Shown here piece after piece: positions 33,364-47,900 of a stretch of 64,000 nucleotides of DNA; positions within the stretch are counted from its first letter, which is position 1; each line of letters starts with the position of its first letter. Under the pieces are notes generated by a model. The model searched no databases and had not been told where the DNA came from. It saw only the letters and a list, made by a program, of their open reading frames with translations. Source of the stretch: Isoetes taiwanensis (Eukaryota > Streptophyta > Lycopodiopsida > Isoetales > Isoetaceae); assembly GCA_021234155.1 (NCBI GenBank), contig JAJEKV010000002.1:12202725-12266724 (forward strand), in the 5' to 3' direction. The translations under genes were made by a program, and so were the position numbers.

Positions 33364-34142
33364 TCATCAGCTGTACCGCAGGAGGAGTTTTTGATGCTGT
33401 ACTAATTGAACTTGGAATAGCATTTGCAGATCATCTTTTGTGGAGAATTGAAAGTGTGGAGATAGAAACTTGCAACCATGTTTCAATTGTTCCACATTAG
33501 GTTACTTTTGAATCTTTTAACTTTGTCGGTAAGTGTTCGAACTTATACTCTGGTCTGAGCATGAGCTTTGAGCAAGAATGAAATTGCAATTGGCCATCAC
33601 ACTGGCTAGGGTTAGATCAGGTCATGAATTATAGGTTTTTGGATGGGGAACATGACTTGGCAGTCTATCAAATTCCCCATAAATGGCCACGTTCATGACA
33701 GACATACAAACTCTTCCTTGGATATGCGTGTAGCTTAGCAGTATGGGCATTCCCATACCATTGTGCATTCACATCAATCACATGCCGCGTCTAGAGCAAG
33801 CAACACTAAAGAAAATAAGCTTAGGCTTAATGGCCCCTTTAAAAGTCTCATATTGGGTGTTAATTTGGTTTCTTCGGTGGTTCAGCAAGGCATTTATGTT
33901 TTTACGTTGCGTTCTAATTCCAAAATATTTCTATCACTCTTTTGAATGTGATTTTTGCATGTTTGGACTTTTGCTGTTCTAGTCTTTCTCTCGGACTGTT
34001 TTCAACCTGAAGACTTCTACATGTTTCTCAGGTGGCCCACAATAATTCAACATATGCAAGTGTATGTGTTCTTAGTTGAGTTGCTACTAATAAATTAGAG
34101 GATCTAGATAGGAAGGATCAGCACCATAAAATGTCTGTCCAG
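33364..34142. other. Intergenic DNA, possible upstream remnants of the FtsH-like gene
   Basis: The + strand reads 'ETCNHVSIVPH' before a stop near 33465-33500. This could be a decayed VTIVPR-type segment of the FtsH peptidase domain, but it is too short to call. Otherwise nothing is recognised. Confidence 0.3.
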
Positions 34143-34778
34143 GTGATGTTGGCAGCTCGTGTGGTAGAGGAATTAATGCATCGACATGAGACATCATCAT
34201 TGTCAGCTCCGTTCCGTACTTGGCAGATGCTAGTTTGGCTTGCGTTGAAAGTACTGTCCATCTAAGCCAGATGTTGGATTTATGAGCCTTTATCACCTTT
34301 TGAATAATTTAGTTAGTTCAAATGGCATTTTTTTGACAGATGGAAACTTGAAGATTAGATAATTATTCATGGGTGCTCTATGCCATGGGAAAGGGAATCA
34401 CCTTTTGGACCTCCCATGCTACTTGAGGCGGGGCTTTATACAGATTATGATCTTGTTGGTAAGACAATCAATCCAAATATGGATCACGAAATTGCAGTAA
34501 GAATGCATAACCTTTTAAATAAGACATATCAACAAACCATTTCACTTCTTCGGTCACATAAGGCAGCTCTCACGAAAGCCGTACATGTAAGTTTCGCAAG
34601 ACTTCTTTATTTGTTCCAGTGATCCATCGCACGTAGCTCATTGAACCATTCAAAATTATGCACATCAGAAACATGACTTTCTACAGCATCCAGTACCCCA
34701 GGTGGTGCAGGAGGTAAAGGAGATGCACCATCTCCAGATAGAAAGCACAAATTGGAAAGTGGAGCATCAAAAGGATAG
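34143..34778 (+). pseudogene. FtsH-like protease, C-terminal exon remnants
   Basis: FtsH proteins are membrane AAA metalloproteases; plants also have inactive paralogues. After an acceptor-like AG, 34143 onward reads VMLAARVVEELMHRHE, matching the GG.RVAEEL helix of the peptidase domain. From 34380, FGPPMLLEAGLYTDYDLV and a helical LLNKTYQQTISLLRSHKAAL resemble the family's C-terminal helices. A last piece (34683-34778) reads STPGGAGGKGDAPSPDRKH and ends in TAG. Frames change between pieces and a stop falls after the first, so the copy looks broken, although introns could explain part of this. No AAA domain or HEXXH motif is in view. Assignment to FtsH is moderately sure; the paralogue is not identifiable. 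Confidence 0.5.
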
Positions 34779-34829
34779 TCAATCCTTATTTCGATCTGTC
34801 AATAATGTTGCAATGCTAACTTATTAGCA

Positions 34830-37800
34830 CTAGTTATGGTGCCCGGCGTTGCCGGGCCTACTAACAATTTGAAGGTTAATTGTTTAATACAAAAAAAAAG
34901 ATTTGGAGCATGAAAATTTGCATTTGAAGATTGTAGGAGCAACAATGGAGCATAAAATTTGCATTCTCGCCACATGTTTTTAGGTACAACAATTTAGGCA
35001 TGTCCACTGTAACTATTGGTGTTGGCGGGCTTAGCAGCCGTTGAGGGGTAGTGTTGCAAAACATAAATGTCCAACAATATCAATCATAAGAAGTTGTATA
35101 TGTCAAAAGTGTTGGTCTAGAATGTTTTATAATTTTTACTTGTAGAGCATAGACCAATTTCTTTGACCATTGAATATGAATAAAAGTTGTGAAGTAAACT
35201 GGAGGATTGAAATTTTACCAAACACCACAAAGATCAATTCATTCAATGATGTGATAAAAAATATTTTAAGGCGAGAAGTAAATTGAAATATAGATTTTCC
35301 ACCACCAATGTATGCACCTAGCATGCTCATTGAAATAAAGTTCAGTAAGCCTACTCGATTCAATGAAATGAAAGGCTCTGCAAACACTTTTCCAACTACA
35401 ATTCTAAGAATGCAAAGCTAAATGGTGTGAGATTTGCCACCGCCTCAATGGCATATTAAGAATTTGTTGGCAAAATGCTTTATTTGAAACTATTTTTAGC
35501 ATGTCGTTGCCTTACAAATTTGAAGTATTTGGTGTTGTATTTGAAGTTGTTTGTAATCAATGCTTTAGGGAAGTCAAATAATCTACATTGACATTTATAA
35601 AAGACGTTATAAGAAAATGTATTTGGAACTTAGCAAGTTTTAAGAAATGTATAAAATACATTTTGAACTTAGCAAGTTATATACACAACTGGCATCAACC
35701 TTTTATCTATAAAAGATGACCAAAAATGTCCATGAATATGGCATTATATCTAGGCGTAATATCTTCATCATATGTTTTGAAGCTATGAACTTGCAGCAAA
35801 TTTGACAAAGCAACTTGTAGCAATCATTATCTAATGGACCCTAGCACCTGCTGGGAATGATGCTCAAACAAATGCGATATATTTGGACATTAAGAACCTT
35901 CATATGAACATGATAGGGTAAAAAGTATTAAAAAAAGATTTAGGATTGCAGAAGTCTTTTAAATTTCTGATTTGGAAGTCCATGAGAGAATGAAATTGAA
36001 ACTAATCGAATATTCTAAATTATGATTATAAGGCCTAAAAAATAATTGAGTCTAAATTAAGGCTTAGAATATAGGAGGAAAAGCCTCGTGAAAGCTCAAG
36101 GACTGGTTTAAAAGCTGATGGGTAAGTAATGATGCAAGAAAGTAGTAACTTTACATATTCTACAAAAATAATGTCTTCTGCCAGTAAATACATCTAGTAA
36201 TTTGAAGTTTAAAGCAAAAGCCATATATAAAGGAACATTTGTTATTTGTTGATCCCCATGAAGGCTTTCGATTGCCCTATACCTGCATCTGCCTCTGAAA
36301 AGCATAACAAAGGATCCGTCCAAGAATCTAACCATGTTGATTCCCATCCAAGCACATATTCAAGTGATTTCCATCCAAGCACATGATCATGTTGATTTTA
36401 AAGTGTACATACGTCTGCACATATAGAATTTTTTGTCAGTTTATCAACAAATGGATATAGACTAATATATAAGACACCTTCGACACTAAATATAAAGATA
36501 AACCTCAGAACATTGGGAGCATTACCTTGAAGAAATAGAATATTGTGTTTGAATTAAGATATAACTACGAATTTGCACACGGAAAGGATAAATTTTGTCA
36601 ATAATACACAGAAGATATGGATCTAAACAAATGCTCACATGAATCCCACCAGCACATCTTCCAACGTTCTACGAATATTCTTGATACAAAGTCTTATGCT
36701 GATGTAATGAAGTAGGGCATCAAATAAATGTACATTCCCTTCAGCATGTTGGTGCACTTCTATTAGTATGGAGAGGTCACAATTTGAAGTACACAATTTT
36801 CAGGAATCATTATGGCAAATGCAAAATGACAATTGACCAATGTATCTCACCTATGGATTCAAGGCTCACGGTGAATTGAAAGCTTATAGATTATAATTAT
36901 TCCTGGAAAGAGACTATCAATTTGTAGTGGAGATTGTAGGATGGGAAACTTTTCTGGAAATTACCAGCTAGAACAAATTTACAGAATGTCCATAGCAGAA
37001 AACCAGATACTAAACAGCTTGCTCTATTGCTAAAGCTAAATAATGCATGCATCCATTCCTCCACGTTCCTAAGATACAGGGTTTCATACTTATCTAAAGA
37101 AAGGCTACCAATTTGTAGTAGAGATTGTAAGATCTGAACTTTTCTAGAAATTATCCGACCATCAAATAAACATCGTCCCCACCTGCTTGTCTTCACCAAG
37201 ACTGCCAGAATGTAAAAGCATGGAATAATACGCACATATTTGCTTTAAGTGGCCCCTTTTCACTTCAATATGCCTACATCAAAATGGAACATGCACATAC
37301 AAATTGAGTTGATGTATGACCATTTAGGTCCATAGCAACATGGCACATTGGTGTATAGAAGTAGTCATGGATCTGTTTTCATGCAACATACTTTTCTGCT
37401 CATGCTGAAACACTTCAATTATGGAGATCATAAGTCGATAATGCAACATGTCTGCCTTCGTATATAATGTGAGTTGTACCATGCAATACATTCCATCTTC
37501 ATATCCACCACAATTTGTGCTGCAGGCCCCACAATGGAACTGGAACATCAAGACTTAAGAATGCACTAATGGTTAGACGGCAAGGCCATTCTTGGGGTAT
37601 ATAACAGTGCCCAATAGAAGCATGCCACAATTCTATAGACTTGAAAGCAATTTAATAGAAGCACTATCCTTAGAGTTTGGATTTGCTGAACGTATTGCAT
37701 GGATAAGAAAACACACATGCAAAAACAGTTAAAAATAACATCGTTCATATGGATCTGTTGGCTATTTACTGCGCATCATTCAATCTTAATTTGCAGTGAT

Positions 37801-40800
37801 ATACAGCAGATCTATACTTTGTAATAAAAGATGTTAGTTTTCCAATTAAACTCGGTACATCTAGGCCAACTTTGTCCTTCGATATGTTAGTGTACAGAAA
37901 CATGTTAGTGTCTATGCCAAGAGCTGCTCCATATGCAAGAACATGGTTCGATAATGAAGGTGCAGGATGCAAGAAAGCAGCACTTATAGATAAAAACAGC
38001 GAGAAGAAATAGGGTAGTCATTAATCAAGGAGTCATTCTATTGGAGAAGAGTGCTACCACCGCACTTTGCCAGGAAACCTCATCAGCATGGTGCCATTTC
38101 ATAATGGAGAGCTTAAGAAACCTCTCAACATGGTACATTTCATAATTTGGTCGTCTGGCTCTATTACAGCTAAACCAAAGCTGTCAAGCATATGAAACAA
38201 TATTTGAGTAGCTTGAACCTCCTGAATAGCAACCAAATCAGAGAAAAGAAAAAGTCCCATATAAGATGGAACACTACAAAGACTTGTGTACAAAATATGT
38301 TTTGAAACAAATGCAAAACCCTCCTTAATGACTTGCACAAAGCTGCAAAACTACTGTCAATGTTTCATTAGAAGGACGGTGAAATACTACCTTTGAATTT
38401 TAAGCTCAAATGTTAAAGCTGTAGCTAGCCCATTGTAGAGAACAACCAATACCACTACCTTCTTTTATTGGCACATTCGTTTCACAAAGGCAAGGTTTTG
38501 ATCGGGATCGCTGCTCTGCTCCATTGACAAAGCTCGACCTCAAATTTGTGCTAAACAGAAGCAAAGAATACCATATCTTGAGCTAAAAACTCGAAGATCA
38601 GATATGCAATTGCTCCATGCAGAATAATGCAGTCAACTGACATCATAGAACATCTTCAGTTGATGGAATCCCTCATCTTTGCAATTGATGGGAGCCCAGG
38701 AAAGTAACATTGACGCAGTAAACTCATGCAAAGAGTCCATCGAAGATGCAGCAAATTTTAAGCAGAGCCATTCTACAACTACTTCATATTCTATAGCAAA
38801 TTTATATTTTAGCATCTTGCATAACGCAGCACTAATGAACCAAGATACAACCAGATATCTTTAGAAGTGTAGAGAAATCTGAATTATTACTGTACCATGG
38901 CTACTCTTTGGATGCTTGCCCATGTCAAAGGTCTGATGTAATTGCCAAACATCAGCATATATATCAAATAATGGAGAAGTGATGGAACTGCAATATGGTA
39001 CAATATGTCATCCAACTAACAAATAGGCCACATAATGAAGTCGGCACATGGGAATAGTTAAATATTGATTCCATAGAAAGTAAATAAAGAACGCAAAAGA
39101 TAAATTTCTTGCTTTACATATTTTTCAGATAGATTTCTTGCTTTACATATTTTCCAAGAAATTATATTGGAAATTTGAACTTTCTCCCCAATAAAGAGCT
39201 ACATGAATATGTAACATACACATTCGTGTTACATTTGTCTTCTGAAACATAGTATGAAAATAAGAAACTGGAAAGAGGAACCAACCATCTAGCAAATTTA
39301 AATGGGACAGTGTGGGACACTTATTAGTTAGATTCGTGGCTCTACTATTATCTGTAATGACAGTAACATAGGCCACAAATGTGATGGTAAATTTTCATTC
39401 TTTACTTGCAAAACAAAAATGATGCCCACATGCACAGCAAGAAACAGAGGTAGAAATGCATGGCTTTTTGGATAAGTGTGAACATAACCTTCTGGCTTAG
39501 TGTGGTGAATTTGTATTTCTTATTTGTAAAACATAAATGATGCCCACATGCACATCAAGAAAGAGAGGCAGCGGGACAAAAGAGAATGTAAGTCTTTTTT
39601 GGATAATCATGAACAAAGGACATAAACAAACCATAAAAACATGAGCCGCATGTGAAAACGTTGAGCTTTTCATATACTTGAATGGAAAGAAAGGGGCTTA
39701 CCTGGACAAACAAAAAGTGATTGAAGAATGGTATGCAAACCCCTAACCAAGCCTTTTGATTTGACCCCAAAAATAAGATGTGGATGCCATTGGAAGCTTT
39801 GAAGAAGTTAAACACTTCATATACTTGAATGGAAAAAAAGTGGACTTACCTGGAAAAACGAAAAGTGATTGAAGAATGGTATGTAAGCACCTAACCAAGG
39901 CTTTTGATTTGACCCCAAAAAGTAAGATGTTGAATGTCGTTGGAAGCTTTGCTTCTCTTGCATGTAGCTTTAAATATTGCCGTGGACAAAGCCTCTAAAG
40001 ACCCAAACCAAACTTGCCCATACTTATACGCAAATTCTTTGGGGCAATATCATTATCTTCTACAAAAATTTCAAAAGCATTTGCCTGCCAATTTACTTGA
40101 GACCTTCGTTGACATGGCAAGCGTTATAAATCTTCTATCGTAAAACTTCCTTTCATAACAAAAATATGGAAGAAATGACTCATAAAATTTTCAGATTGAA
40201 GCTTTTCAGTTTATACGTAATTATCTACAAAATGCAAGTGGATATCTTTGTTATGGCCCAAACTGCAGATCATCACCATAATGATTGGATAAAGAAATAG
40301 CAAAGAAATAGTGAGTGAGACTCATATATAACTGGCTTACCTTGTGGGAAGCATGGAAATTGAGTCGTATCCTGCATTATAAGAACATATATCATGGAGA
40401 TGTTTGTAGGCCAATATAGACATCACATGGGCAGTAAAATGTGGCAAAAATAACAGATGAGTTAACTGCTTCTCAGATTATTCTGCTAAGACAGGGGCTA
40501 GAGGAACCTGGGAATTGTCCTGGTAACATAAAAACAGAGGTGCTAAAACTGAAGAGATCAAAACATTGCTTGCCCAAATGTCAGTTTCACTGCCCATAAC
40601 ACTACATTCTATATAGAAATTCATCACAATGGACTTACTGAGAAATGCCCTTCTGACCAAGCTGTACAAATTGGCAGCTCCTCAGAAAGCCAATGCTCCT
40701 GTTCCTGTCAGAAACAAAAGGCCTTCAATATATCAACCATAAATACACAATACAATATCTATATATCAACCATAAATACACAATACAAATTACAATATCT

Positions 40801-41351
40801 AATCACCTCAGGTTTTATAGAGGTAGAAGAGCTCCTTCAACCAGGATCAGTGATTTGATAACCGGAAATTGAATATTAGGACCTCTGCAAATGATTGAAT
40901 CATAGAACTAAGATTCGAGGGCAGGAGAGCCGGATCTGCCTTCCTATAAATGCTCAAACGCATCTTAAGACCTGGTGTGGCCGGAATTGCAAGATGCTTT
41001 GATCATGGTGGAAGGATTAGTGCCACGGCAATCCTCTAGTGCTCTATTGGTGCAAAGATTCTGGCACTGCATGAATACCCTTGTAAAAACGCCCCAAAAA
41101 TATATATACACGATTCAATCGCATGGCAAAAATTGGACACCTAGAACCTTCAATCTGGAAGGATAGGAATTCATCGTGCATGCAGAGAAAATCCATAAAC
41201 CCTGGAATATTTTGGACAACCATTTGCTCCCGATTTTTGGAACACGGGTAAAACATTCCGGCCACCAAAAAAATAACAATCTTAGAAAATCAACTTAAAA
41301 AAAAATCCAAAAAAGTTTTCTGCCACACCGGATATTTCCAAATTAACAAGA
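34830..41351 (-). mobile_element. Helitron, non-autonomous, copy 1 (6.5 kb)
   Basis: Read on the minus strand it starts A|TCTTGTTAATTTGG (plus 41350-41351 is GA, followed by T), then tatccgg. It ends with hairpin GCCCGGCAACGCCGGGC (plus 34841-34857), ACCATAA and CTAG|T (plus 34830-34833). Both ends match the copies at 4354-8577 and 41986-48288, and the first ~600 bp of plus sequence is shared with both. The interior holds only short frames (60-110 codons) with no motif I recognise and no helicase or Rep. Confidence 0.85.
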
Positions 41352-41985
41352 TTGATAAATAAGAGACTTGTTATCAATATAAGTATTGAACATGAGCTAT
41401 CTGAGTCCATGCTCACCATCTCCGTTTTCCCTTTTTCTAGCTCCTCATATAATAGCCTAAATTATAGAACTTTATTCAGCATCACAGCCTGAAGATCAAA
41501 ATAATATTGTCTTATATGTGGTGTGACGAGTTGTTAAAAAATCTTTTATATATTGTATTAGTATATGGCACACCGATGCTTGGAGTCTCCGTTATTTGTG
41601 TTTTATGAGGTGCCTCATTATTTCTTGGCAGTTGTAAAGCGTAGGGGTTGCGTTTATTCTTGATAATACACATTGTTCATTTCATCAGTTCATAGACATA
41701 GGAGAAACAGGAATAGCACTGTTAGAAGGCGCAAGAAATTAAGTGGAAAAATTGACACATCATCTTGCAAATATGGTTGTGTGATATTGAGCTAACATTT
41801 GATTTGATTTGCAATTATATTTTGACGTTTGCAGAGATGGCACAGATGAAAGAAGACTACATCATTGAGCTAAATCTAGGTGACTTTTATGGGTGGTGGA
41901 TGAGCACCTTCGGTAACTCACCAGCCTTTGTGTCGAGAGATATATTGGAGCTCCTTTTGCTTTTGGATTTGTTTCTCAATTTATA
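41352..41985. other. 634-bp spacer between two Helitrons
   Basis: AT-rich host DNA. One short + strand frame (41765-41989) ends at the Helitron boundary and shows no known motif. Confidence 0.6.
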
Positions 41986-44900
41986 CTAGTTATGGTGCCC
42001 GGCGTTGCCGGGCGTAGTAACAATTTGAAAGGTAACCTTGTTTAATGCTCAAAACTTGCTGGGGCATGGAAATATGCATTTGAAGATTGTAGGAGGAACA
42101 ATGGAGTACAAAAGTTTGCATTCTTGCCACATGTATATCATATACAACAATTTGGGCAATTCCACTACAACTATTGGCATTGCAGGGCTTAGCAAGAATC
42201 TTCTATGTTGAGGGTTAAGTTACAAAACATAGATGGCCAACAATATCAATCATAAGAAGTTCTTATTATCAAACGTTTTCCACTACCAAACTCATGGACG
42301 TAGCATGCACCTAGCAGTGACACCAGAATCTATATATCAAGCCCAACTTGTGACAGCAAATCTTTAGTATGCCGTCGAGATGGCCACATGATTCATATCA
42401 TTTAGCTTTCAATTCGTATATTTGTAGTTAGAAAAGTATTTGCAGATCCTTTGATTTCAAATTGAATTGAGTATGGTTACTGAACTTTATTCAGTAAGCT
42501 TTAGTAATAATGTATTAAGTATATTGCATTTGTATTTATATAGTTAGAAATTAAGTCCGAATAAATCATTAATGTTATACATGGATACTAACCATCTTAC
42601 TAATTCATCATCTATGGATCAACATCCACATATACAATTTGTTAAGAACTACTCGAAGTTAATGAGTTGCAAGGAAGTTTTGGGGTTGAGGGGGGAGGGG
42701 GGGTGTGTTGGGGGAATATAATAGTTTGTCATAGGGGTCTATGATGATATGCATGGGTATAACATTACATATAGCCTATGAAATGTACGTAAAGCCAATG
42801 CCCGATTGGACCACGTCCATGAAATGCTATTGTTGCCAACATGTTGAAATCCCTCATGAGATGCCGAATAATGTCATCATATGTTGGAACGGTGATGGGA
42901 TGCCTATGTTGTGCATAGGCAAGAGTCGTTGAAGCAAAATATGAAGTCAATGAAGTCCACATAAGGTGTTTGTACACATATTTCATTGAGGAGGTAGATG
43001 ACAGGCAATGATAAGATCTGTGTTAAAGAACTCGTTCCTTATCATCGTCGTGCAGTATGCGAGTACAAAGTCTCACTATGTCTCGTGAATTCATTCACTT
43101 TAAATTCTAAAAATATGTAATATTACAATAGTAGTGTTTAATGACTTTAGAAGATGATTTCTATGTTAGTGAACTACCATGTAGGAATGCATGATGTTTT
43201 GCACGATGTCGAGGTAAGTTGTCATAAGCAAATTGAGAAAGGTAATAACTTGAAGGTGGATTGATAATGAGTTATTGTCGACAATAATAGTTGCAAAGTG
43301 TAGATGCTTCTTGGCTTTTTATTTTAGAATAGACCAAATCTTTTATGCTCAAAGTAGCCCTTCAAGTTGCATTTAACACACATCATTGAATATTTATAGT
43401 GCTCAAAATAGCCCTTTTAATTACACTCAATATTTGTTATACTCAATGAATGTTTCAATATTGGTGGGCTTTTAACGGTCATTGATATGTCCCAATATTA
43501 GTGGGCTTTGACAACCATTGATCATGTCAAAGCTTATTTGCAGGGTAGAGAATAGAATAGAGTTTTTATTGTCTATAGGCCTATCGTAGATCCCATAAGC
43601 CTATGATTTCTTTCTGTAGCCTAGAGAGAAAGATCTCTCATGTCCAAAGGCATGCATTAAACCTCACTTTAGTCTTGCAAAGTTAAACATTAATTATCTT
43701 TAGTAAGTTTATGTGCAAGATGAATATGGCATTTATACATTGAGCAATTTTTGCATTGTCAACATGCAAAGAAAGAAAAAGCTCAAATCGGGCTTTAGAA
43801 ATGATAAGTTATATTGAAGATGTTGACAAAATAAAAAGAGTCATCAAATCATTGATATAAATCAAATTGTGTTGCATAACAATTTGAAAAGTCTGTAAAT
43901 GAATACAATGTTTATGCCATGAGATGCTCTTTGGAAGGCAAATGATCTATTGCAAAGTTGTCATTGGAAGAACGTGTCTTTCTAGATCCAGAAGTTAGCA
44001 TAAAAAGCATTGGATGTGCATTCTTAAAACAACAAAAAAATGGAGAAAATGAAAAATGTGTGCTAGGGATAAAGTGCAATTTGTGTGAAATAAAATTGTC
44101 ATACATTAATAGCTGTTAAGAAGCTAGGCATTCTAGGATATTAACCTCGTAATGTATGCCTAGTCAAAACCAATCGAATAAGCATGGTGTCGTATCATAT
44201 ATAAAGGTCATCCAAGTTGTATTGCTAGGAAGCAAATTTTAGGCTATCCATGTCAGAACCAAAGGGATCCTAAGAATATGCACATTTATGTATCTAGTAG
44301 TATAAACTACCCACTTTCATTATGTGATTGTATGATAAATGATGTTGGAAGCCGTGGTTGAGAAAATAGCAAAAAATAGCTATCTAGATGTCCCAAGGCG
44401 GCATGTCCTTTGTTAAAAGCATGGTTGCATGACATGTTCCACATAGGGATGTAGGCCTTATTGAGCTTCAATGGCTATCTCTGCTAGGGATGGTGTTTAA
44501 TATGCTATGCATTAGTAATGCAGTTATCATGTAGTTTTGTTTTCTACTAAAAGGAGAATTGTCTCACAAATTTAATAGATAATAAAATGAACTAACAATT
44601 GCCTGACACAATTAACTATTTAAGAAATTTCCACTGTTAAAGAATGCAACATCTCCTACTTTGTCCAATTTTTTTGTTCTTAATGGGCATATTGTAGTAT
44701 GGCATACCCTGAGGTTTAAAGTATTTACCCCTCATTCAGGCTTATTAAAGAAATTTCTATGGACTCCCCTTTTCTGCAGGACATTATTGAAGATGTTTTC
44801 TATTGACGACTTATACATTATCTTATACATTTTTCTGAACCCAATAAGATTGTAGCCCTTTGTACGTCAAATATAGTGCTTGCCACTATTAAGTTCTATT

Positions 44901-47900
44901 ATCACCCACAAATAATTTAATACTTATATTCAAGCTATAGCATATACAGACATCTAGATTCAATAAGCTGCTTTTATTAATATAAATAAGCTTGCTCAAT
45001 CCCAAAAATATTCCTGCTTATAGACACCTTCCATCCCGCCTTCATAGACCTGTTGCAGAGCAATCAAATCCAAAATATCAAGGACCTATGCAATAAGGCA
45101 AAACACAAAATAAATAACATTAGGTAATAGCAATCTAAAGAAGAGCCAATATTGTGTTTATGTTAGCAATAGTCAAGATTTGATCTCTAGCAAATGTTTG
45201 ATCTCTAGCAAATGGAGTCGCAAAAGCTGTTATAGTACTTCAGTATGGGAACTTCAGGTTTATGTAGGTCTGAGTTACAGTATAGATTTATTGTAATTGA
45301 GTACTAAATTGCTAAGACAATTTGCTCACCTGTCAGAATGGTATCTACCTAGTTCTGGTCATTAAGCTGCAGGATTCTCATATTAGAATGCCATGTGAAT
45401 ATCATAAGTCCATCTTCTCGTATATTGCATTTCCTCATCAATCCTGAATAGCAAAGAAAGGAGGTTCAGATCCAGAGGAACAATCAAGCAACGATGTTTT
45501 GTCATCTTGCATATGGTCAAACATTAAGAAGGAAAATTACATGGAAAGCCCTTCATTCAAAGTGTAAAGGCTTGAAGCATCCATCTTGAGAGGTTCCTTA
45601 AACATACGTCTATGGAACTTCATTTGTACCAAGATAATGGCTTGATCTAGCAATTCGTAGTCTAAAAATTTTAACATAGACATGGCTAAAACAAAACCTC
45701 AACTTGGGGATATAACATGAAGACAAATCAATGCTCATCAAAATTTCCAAAGGATCTTAGCTTGAAGCATATCTCCAGAACTCAGAACCCTATAGATTAG
45801 ATGTCAGAAAGAAGTACAAAACTTGCAGGGAGTTGTTACATACCCCAGGTAATTTGTGCCAGAACATGAAAAATCTCCACATAAATAGGTCGTTCTTCCA
45901 CATAAACAGGTTGATATTAAGGGTTTATGGTGGTGACATGTATGCTTTAGGGAACCCCATGGAAATTGAGTTCATATTGCCTGTAATATGCTAAAGAGGA
46001 CATCCTAACATGCGCATAACATATCTAAGTACTGCTATGAAAATATAGACATTATGACATTTCACTTCTCAGATGATACATTTTGAAAATTCCCCCTTCC
46101 AAAGCCTAAACAGGAATTAGTTCCTATGACATCCAAATGGTAATAAAAGGCATACTTATCTGACTCGTCTTGTAGCCTTTTTAAGGAATTTGCTCCTTGC
46201 TGCCAATAAGCCTGCAATTAACAAATTAGAATAGAATAGAATAGAGAATATAATCTACTGCAATTATTGTATTATTTAGATAATGCAGTCTCTTGAACAG
46301 TTTGAATGTTTGAATCTTCATGCAACTGTTCAATAAAATTTCCCATGGCAATGCAACTTTAAGCTTTTATTTGCATAGAATGAGAAACAATGGACAGAAA
46401 ATTGAGTGCTTACCTACAGAGATAGACCTACTTACCTAGAGAGATAGACGATGTGCAATTGCTCAAAGAAACGTTGCAACCAAATGCTTTTTCTATTCAT
46501 AAGCAAAAGATAATGAGTCACACTTGCATGCAAACAAAATTTATGCGTGTTAAATAGAAATAAAGAAATGAAGGCAGCTATCATTCATTCAAAATATGGA
46601 TAGAAGTTTAAATTAAAAACAATTGTACATGCAAATAACTCAAATGGATATCTCGTTGATGTCAATGGCTAGATGCCACAAATCCGAGCTAGATTAGAAT
46701 GTTGTAGTGCAACCTCATCCTTTCTACCTAGGAGAGTCTTCTGATTAACTTTTAAACAACAGAAATATAGGTCAATTATTTAGTCACCTGAGAGCACCAG
46801 GATTTAGAAGTTATCTGATAGGTTCTCTTCAAATGTATTCAAGGAGCTTGTGTCCTGTAACATGCAAGCGAGAGAATGTCATTCATCTCTATCAAATTTA
46901 AAATGCATCAAAGACAGTCGGAAGGGCAACCATAGTAACCACAATAATGTTAATTCTAAAGGCTCTATCACATACCTTAAGAAGGCTACACATCAAATGC
47001 AAATGATCTCAAACAACAAATACTAAAAGCTTTCAAGATTCCCCTACAAACTGGATCTATTCACATATTAATTTTCCCTGCAAAGCAAAGTGGAAGTATC
47101 AGTCAGGTCTTAAACTCATAATTCCCTTGCAATTTTAGATGGAATGTTATTTTCATTCACCTATCTAGAGATCTTTGCCTACCAACATCTGGTGTAAAAT
47201 ACCAGTTATGTAAAATACCAGTTATTGATGACAGATACTTATTTTTAGAAGCCATACCTTAGGTAATTATCCACCTGCAAAAATGAGAAGCCATGTCCGT
47301 GAGTAATATACTGTCCCAAATAAACACCTTACACAGTCCCATGTAAAATTATGGGACCATAATAGAATATGAAAGGACTTGAAGTACAGTTTGCCTCCAT
47401 ACCTAGGAAATGAAAAGTGTGGTTAAAATAACATATATGCATAAACTTGTATGTCACACTGAAATTACTGGCATACATAGTCATTGTGAGAGTACAAAAC
47501 CAACCATAGCTGGACAGCACCTCCAAAAGCAGCAAAAGATATATCTGATTCCCAGAGCAGCAAGAGTTTCATAAAAGAACAATAGATATGCTCTAGAACT
47601 TTAAATCAAGACTTGAGAAAGATTCAAAGCATGCAGGCAAGTGGAAGATTAAGAAAACAATAAAGTTAGAGTCACTGTGGTTCCAAGCAATTTTGCAGTA
47701 GACAGAGAAAATTTTGGCAACCTCCATTGGAAAAACAAAATACTACGTGTACAAAACCAAGTTATATATAGGGTCTGAAGCATTCCAAATGTCTCAGGAA
47801 GAAGAAAAATTAGTCTGCAGGTATGCAATCATACTCCAAAGAAGAAGTAAATTTAGTCTGAGGCACCATACCATGCCTAATACTTCCAAAATCATCCACG

